Shown here piece after piece: positions 13,586 to 16,253 of a DNA stretch of 16,253 bases. The DNA comes from Bacillota bacterium. GTDB taxonomy: Bacteria; Bacillota; Clostridia; Oscillospirales; Acutalibacteraceae. A program made the translations under genes and the position numbers. The notes beneath the pieces are model-generated. The model had not been told where the DNA came from and made no database searches. It saw nothing but the letters and a program-made list of their open reading frames with translations. How positions within the stretch are numbered: position 1 is the stretch's first letter; every line of letters begins with the position of its first letter. The stretch spans positions 1 to 16,253 of the forward strand of contig JAEZRH010000139.1 of the NCBI GenBank assembly GCA_023412845.1, given 5' to 3'.

Positions 13586-15289
13586 ATGAAACGCTTCAAA
13601 AATCTCAGCATTAAACGCAAACTTCTGACCGGTTTTCTGAGCATGCTCGCTATCGTACTGATCGTCGGGGCTGTGGGGATCGCAGGGATGATCAAGATCG
13701 ACCAGATGGATACCTACCTGTATGAGGAGCAGACCGCTCCTATCGTTCATCTGATCAACGCGACGAAAAGCCTTTACCAGATACGCGTGGACGCCCGTAG
13801 CGCCGTCATTAACGCGGGAAAAGCGGAAACGATCAAAGGCTATGAAAGCAGCTATCTCAGCGAAAAGCAGACTTTTCTGACTGAATCAGCCGCTTACCAA
13901 AAATCCATTACCCATGCGGATACGCTTAAGATATACGAAGAAGCATCGGATATTTTCAATCATTCGTTCGATCCGGCCATCCAGAAAACTTTCGAACTTG
14001 CGAAGGCGGGAGATCAGGCCGGCGCCGACGCCGCGGGCGCCACGGTGACGGATAAGGTGCAAACGCTGTTTCAGGATTATGATAAACTGGCTGCGGCACG
14101 CATGTCCTCCGCGAAAAGCACCAGCGATGCAAACGATTCGACGGCCATGATTCTGACAATTGCGCTCTCCGCTTTACTTCTGTTTGGGGCCGGTGCCTCG
14201 ATATTTTTAGGATTGCGGATCTCGCAGATGATCAGTAAACCGATCGGTCGTATCGTGTCCGCAGCCGACCGGATCGCTCTAGGGTACGTAGACGTTGATT
14301 TAGAAGACGCCGACTCCGAAGATGAAACAGGCCGGCTGGCCGCGTCCTTTATCAGAATGCTCGAGGGCATCCGCCGTCAGGCGCAGGTCGCCGAAATCAT
14401 CAGCAACGGCGATTTCACTCAGGAAGTACCGCTGCGTTCGGGCGGAGACGAGCTTGGTCTGGCTCTGCAGAAAATTAAAAGCGGCCTCAGCGCGACCCTG
14501 CAGCGGATCAGCATCGCGGCGGATCAGGTCGGCAGCGGCGCATCACAGGTTTCCGACGGCTCACAGGCGCTTGCGTCGGGAGCTACGGAACAGGCCGCGA
14601 CCGTGGAAGAGCTGTCCGCATCCGTTGCCGGCGTCTCAAAGCAGGCAGGCAAAAATGCTGAAAATGCCCGCAGGGCCGCCAGGTATGCGGAGCAGGCCGG
14701 CGTCGGGATCAGCAAGGGCAACGAGCATATGAATACCCTCGGGAAAGCGATGGCTGAAATTCGTGAATCTTCCGACAAGATATCAAACATCACCAAAGTC
14801 ATTGAGGACATTGCATTTCAGACAAACATACTTGCGCTGAACGCCGCAATTGAAGCCGCCCGGGCGGGGGACGCCGGAAAAGGTTTCGCCGTAGTCGCGG
14901 ACGAGGTGCGCAGCCTTGCCGCCAAATCCGCCGAAGCCGCCAAACAGACCGCCGACCTGATCCAACGCTCGGCCGACACTGTGGCAAATGGCGAAAAGAT
15001 GTCTGCGGAAGCCGCGTCGATTCTTCAAAATGCGGAGGAAAACGAGCGGTTGGCAGACGACGCCATTCATCAGATCGCGGCCGCTTCCTCCGAGCAGGCT
15101 AATGCGATCGGGCAGATCACGCAGGGGCTGTCGCAGGTATCCGACGTCGTGCAGACCAACGCGGCCACTGCCGAAGAAAGTTCGGCTTCCAGCGAGGAGC
15201 TCGCCGCACAGGCCAATGCCATGCGAATGGAAATCGGGAAGTTCAAACTGCACGCAGAAGATACCGAAACCGATTCGCAGATTAAGTAA
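13586..15289 (+). CDS. Methyl-accepting chemotaxis protein
   Basis: A 567-residue membrane chemoreceptor. A first membrane helix (about 13-35) is followed by an extracytoplasmic four-helix-bundle-type sensor region (about 36-185) with no obvious ligand motif, a second membrane helix (about 186-210), a HAMP domain (about 211-265) and a second HAMP-like stretch around 266-310 (ISNGDFTQEVPLRSGGDELG). Then comes the cytoplasmic signalling domain, with the conserved hairpin tip at about 404-445 (IEDIAFQTNILALNAAIEAA, GKGFAVVADEVRSLA). The signalling domain binds CheA/CheW, which implies a motile cell or other Che pathway. The C-terminus ends without a CheR-binding pentapeptide. The start is the ATG at 13586, eight bases after a strong AGGAGGG; an upstream in-frame ATG at 13544 lacks one. 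Single-gene unit with its own terminator. Confidence 0.95.
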   Translation: MKRFKNLSIKRKLLTGFLSMLAIVLIVGAVGIAGMIKIDQMDTYLYEEQTAPIVHLINATKSLYQIRVDARSAVINAGKAETIKGYESSYLSEKQTFLTESAAYQKSITHADTLKIYEEASDIFNHSFDPAIQKTFELAKAGDQAGADAAGATVTDKVQTLFQDYDKLAAARMSSAKSTSDANDSTAMILTIALSALLLFGAGASIFLGLRISQMISKPIGRIVSAADRIALGYVDVDLEDADSEDETGRLAASFIRMLEGIRRQAQVAEIISNGDFTQEVPLRSGGDELGLALQKIKSGLSATLQRISIAADQVGSGASQVSDGSQALASGATEQAATVEELSASVAGVSKQAGKNAENARRAARYAEQAGVGISKGNEHMNTLGKAMAEIRESSDKISNITKVIEDIAFQTNILALNAAIEAARAGDAGKGFAVVADEVRSLAAKSAEAAKQTADLIQRSADTVANGEKMSAEAASILQNAEENERLADDAIHQIAAASSEQANAIGQITQGLSQVSDVVQTNAATAEESSASSEELAAQANAMRMEIGKFKLHAEDTETDSQIK

Positions 15290-15310
15290 TTACCTGCTTA
15301 TAGGAAAGCA

Positions 15311-15357
15311 ATCGGGCGTCCCGGCAGAACATTCCGCCGGAGCGCCCGATGATTTTT
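15311..15357 (+). terminator. Terminator of the chemotaxis receptor gene
   Basis: ATCGGGCG (15311-15318) pairs with CGCCCGAT (15343-15350), extended inward by a CCGGC/GCCGG stem with two mismatches, then GATTTTTT. It lies 21 bases after the stop and separates the gene from the convergent purD. Opposite-strand function is possible but the U-tract there is poor. Confidence 0.85.
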
Positions 15358-15402
15358 TCGGTCAAGATTGAAGCTGTCGCGGGTAGGAACAGCAGTCGAA
15401 AA

Positions 15403-16253
15403 TCATTTCCCAATGTCATGGCGGAAAAAAGCGCCCTTGAAACGGATTTTTCCCACTGCCGCGTAAGCCTTCGAAAGAGCTTCCGGAAGGTCCTGCCCCA
15501 GCGCGGTCACGCCGAGGACCCGCCCGCCGTTCGTATAGAACCTTCCGTCGCGGAACAGCGTGCCCGCATGGTAAACGGTGGCGCCCTCCACCTGGCCGTT
15601 CTCGTCAAGGCCGGTGATCTCTATCCCCTTTTCATAATGACCCGGATACCCGCCGGAAGCCATTACAACGCAGGCGCAGGCTCCGTCGCTCCACTCGATG
15701 GGCTGATCTTCGAGGGTTCCGTCGACGACCGCTTCGAGGATGTCGACAAAATCGGTCTTCAGGCGCGGCAGGACGACCTGCGTTTCCGGGTCCCCGAAGC
15801 GGGAATTGTACTCGATCACCTTCGGTCCGTCTTTTGTGATCATCAGCCCGAAATACAGGCAGCCTTTAAAAGGCCGGCCCTCCTCGTTCATAGCGCGTAT
15901 GGTCGGCAGAAAAATGGTGTCCATGCACATCATTGCGACTTCGGGCGTATAATAGGGATTTGGGCTGATGGCGCCCATGCCCCCGGTGTTAAGGCCCCTG
16001 TCGCCGTCGAGAGCGCGCTTGTGGTCCTTGGAAGACACCATGGGGCGCACGCATTTCCCGTCCGTGAACGCAAGGACGGAAACCTCCGGGCCGGTCAAGA
16101 ATTCTTCGACGACCACGCGGTTGCCGGAATCGCCGAAAACCTTGTCCCTCATAATGGTCCTGAGCGCGTCCTTCGCATCGGCTTCATCCTGCGCGATGAT
16201 GACGCCCTTGCCGAGCGCCAGACCGTCCGCCTTGACGACGGCGGGGTATGTCC
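15403..16253 (-). CDS. purD: Phosphoribosylamine-glycine ligase (GARS), C-terminal two thirds
   Basis: The frame enters from the right edge (5' end outside the window) and ends at 15403, giving 282 residues of a protein usually near 420. PurD joins glycine to phosphoribosylamine with ATP in purine synthesis. The ATP-grasp motifs are clear: KADGLALGKGVII at the start of the visible part, VVEEFLTGPEVSVLAFTDG, GLNTGGMGAISP, EYNSRFGDPETQVVLPRL, and the C-terminal VYHAGT and GGRVLGVTALG. An internal Met (16152) is not the start, because the conserved ATP-grasp sequence continues upstream of it to the edge. It is convergent with the chemotaxis receptor gene; no strong terminator of its own is visible in the 113 bases between them. 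Confidence 0.97.
   Translation of the reverse strand, partial: TYPAVVKADGLALGKGVIIAQDEADAKDALRTIMRDKVFGDSGNRVVVEEFLTGPEVSVLAFTDGKCVRPMVSSKDHKRALDGDRGLNTGGMGAISPNPYYTPEVAMMCMDTIFLPTIRAMNEEGRPFKGCLYFGLMITKDGPKVIEYNSRFGDPETQVVLPRLKTDFVDILEAVVDGTLEDQPIEWSDGACACVVMASGGYPGHYEKGIEITGLDENGQVEGATVYHAGTLFRDGRFYTNGGRVLGVTALGQDLPEALSKAYAAVGKIRFKGAFFRHDIGK

Overview
The window is a stretch of chromosome from a GC-rich, spore-forming, chemotactic Firmicute. The most likely group is the Clostridia, in the Oscillospiraceae/Ruminococcaceae range. The reasons are a HemZ/Rel/RecJ housekeeping operon, CotF-type spore coat proteins, a MazF/NdoA toxin almost identical in pattern to the Bacillus one, a DUF1540 protein, an ECF-type vitamin transporter component, a T-box leader and a methyl-accepting chemotaxis protein. 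Assignment below class level is inference. There are no rRNA or tRNA genes, insertion sequences, phage genes or CRISPR arrays.

Region 1 (1-6561, minus strand) is one operon read right to left: recJ, rel (ppGpp synthetase/hydrolase), an MBL-fold hydrolase, hemZ, and an unrecognised gene that runs off the left edge. A sigma-A-like promoter sits just upstream of recJ and shows that recJ starts at a TTG codon. The genes are separated by 6 and 18 nt or overlap by 4 and 50 nt.

Region 2 (6612-9837, minus strand) is a set of short units: two CotF-like coat protein genes ending in a terminator, a mazF toxin with no antitoxin gene beside it, an ORF-free structured stretch with two terminator hairpins, a two-repeat DUF1540 protein preceded by a sigma-G-like promoter and a long hairpin, and a translationally coupled pair made of a cytidylate-kinase-like protein and an ECF S component.

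Region 3 (9917-13170, plus strand) is the clearest regulatory story. A consensus sigma-A promoter drives a T-box riboswitch with a TGG (Trp) specifier and an intrinsic terminator, followed by a three-gene ABC importer (lipoprotein, permease, ATPase) of the type known as trpXYZ. Low charged tRNA-Trp should turn on tryptophan uptake. The lipoprotein and the ATPase contain no tryptophan at all, and the permease has three.

Region 4 (13171-16253) holds an ORF-free AT-rich leader of about 415 bp, a methyl-accepting chemotaxis protein with its own terminator, and the 3' two thirds of purD on the minus strand entering from the right edge.

I did not find a clearly new multi-gene system. The best candidates for something under-described are the kinase/ECF S-component pair, the orphan mazF with the structured ORF-free stretch next to it, and the Trp-depleted, Trp-T-box-controlled transporter.
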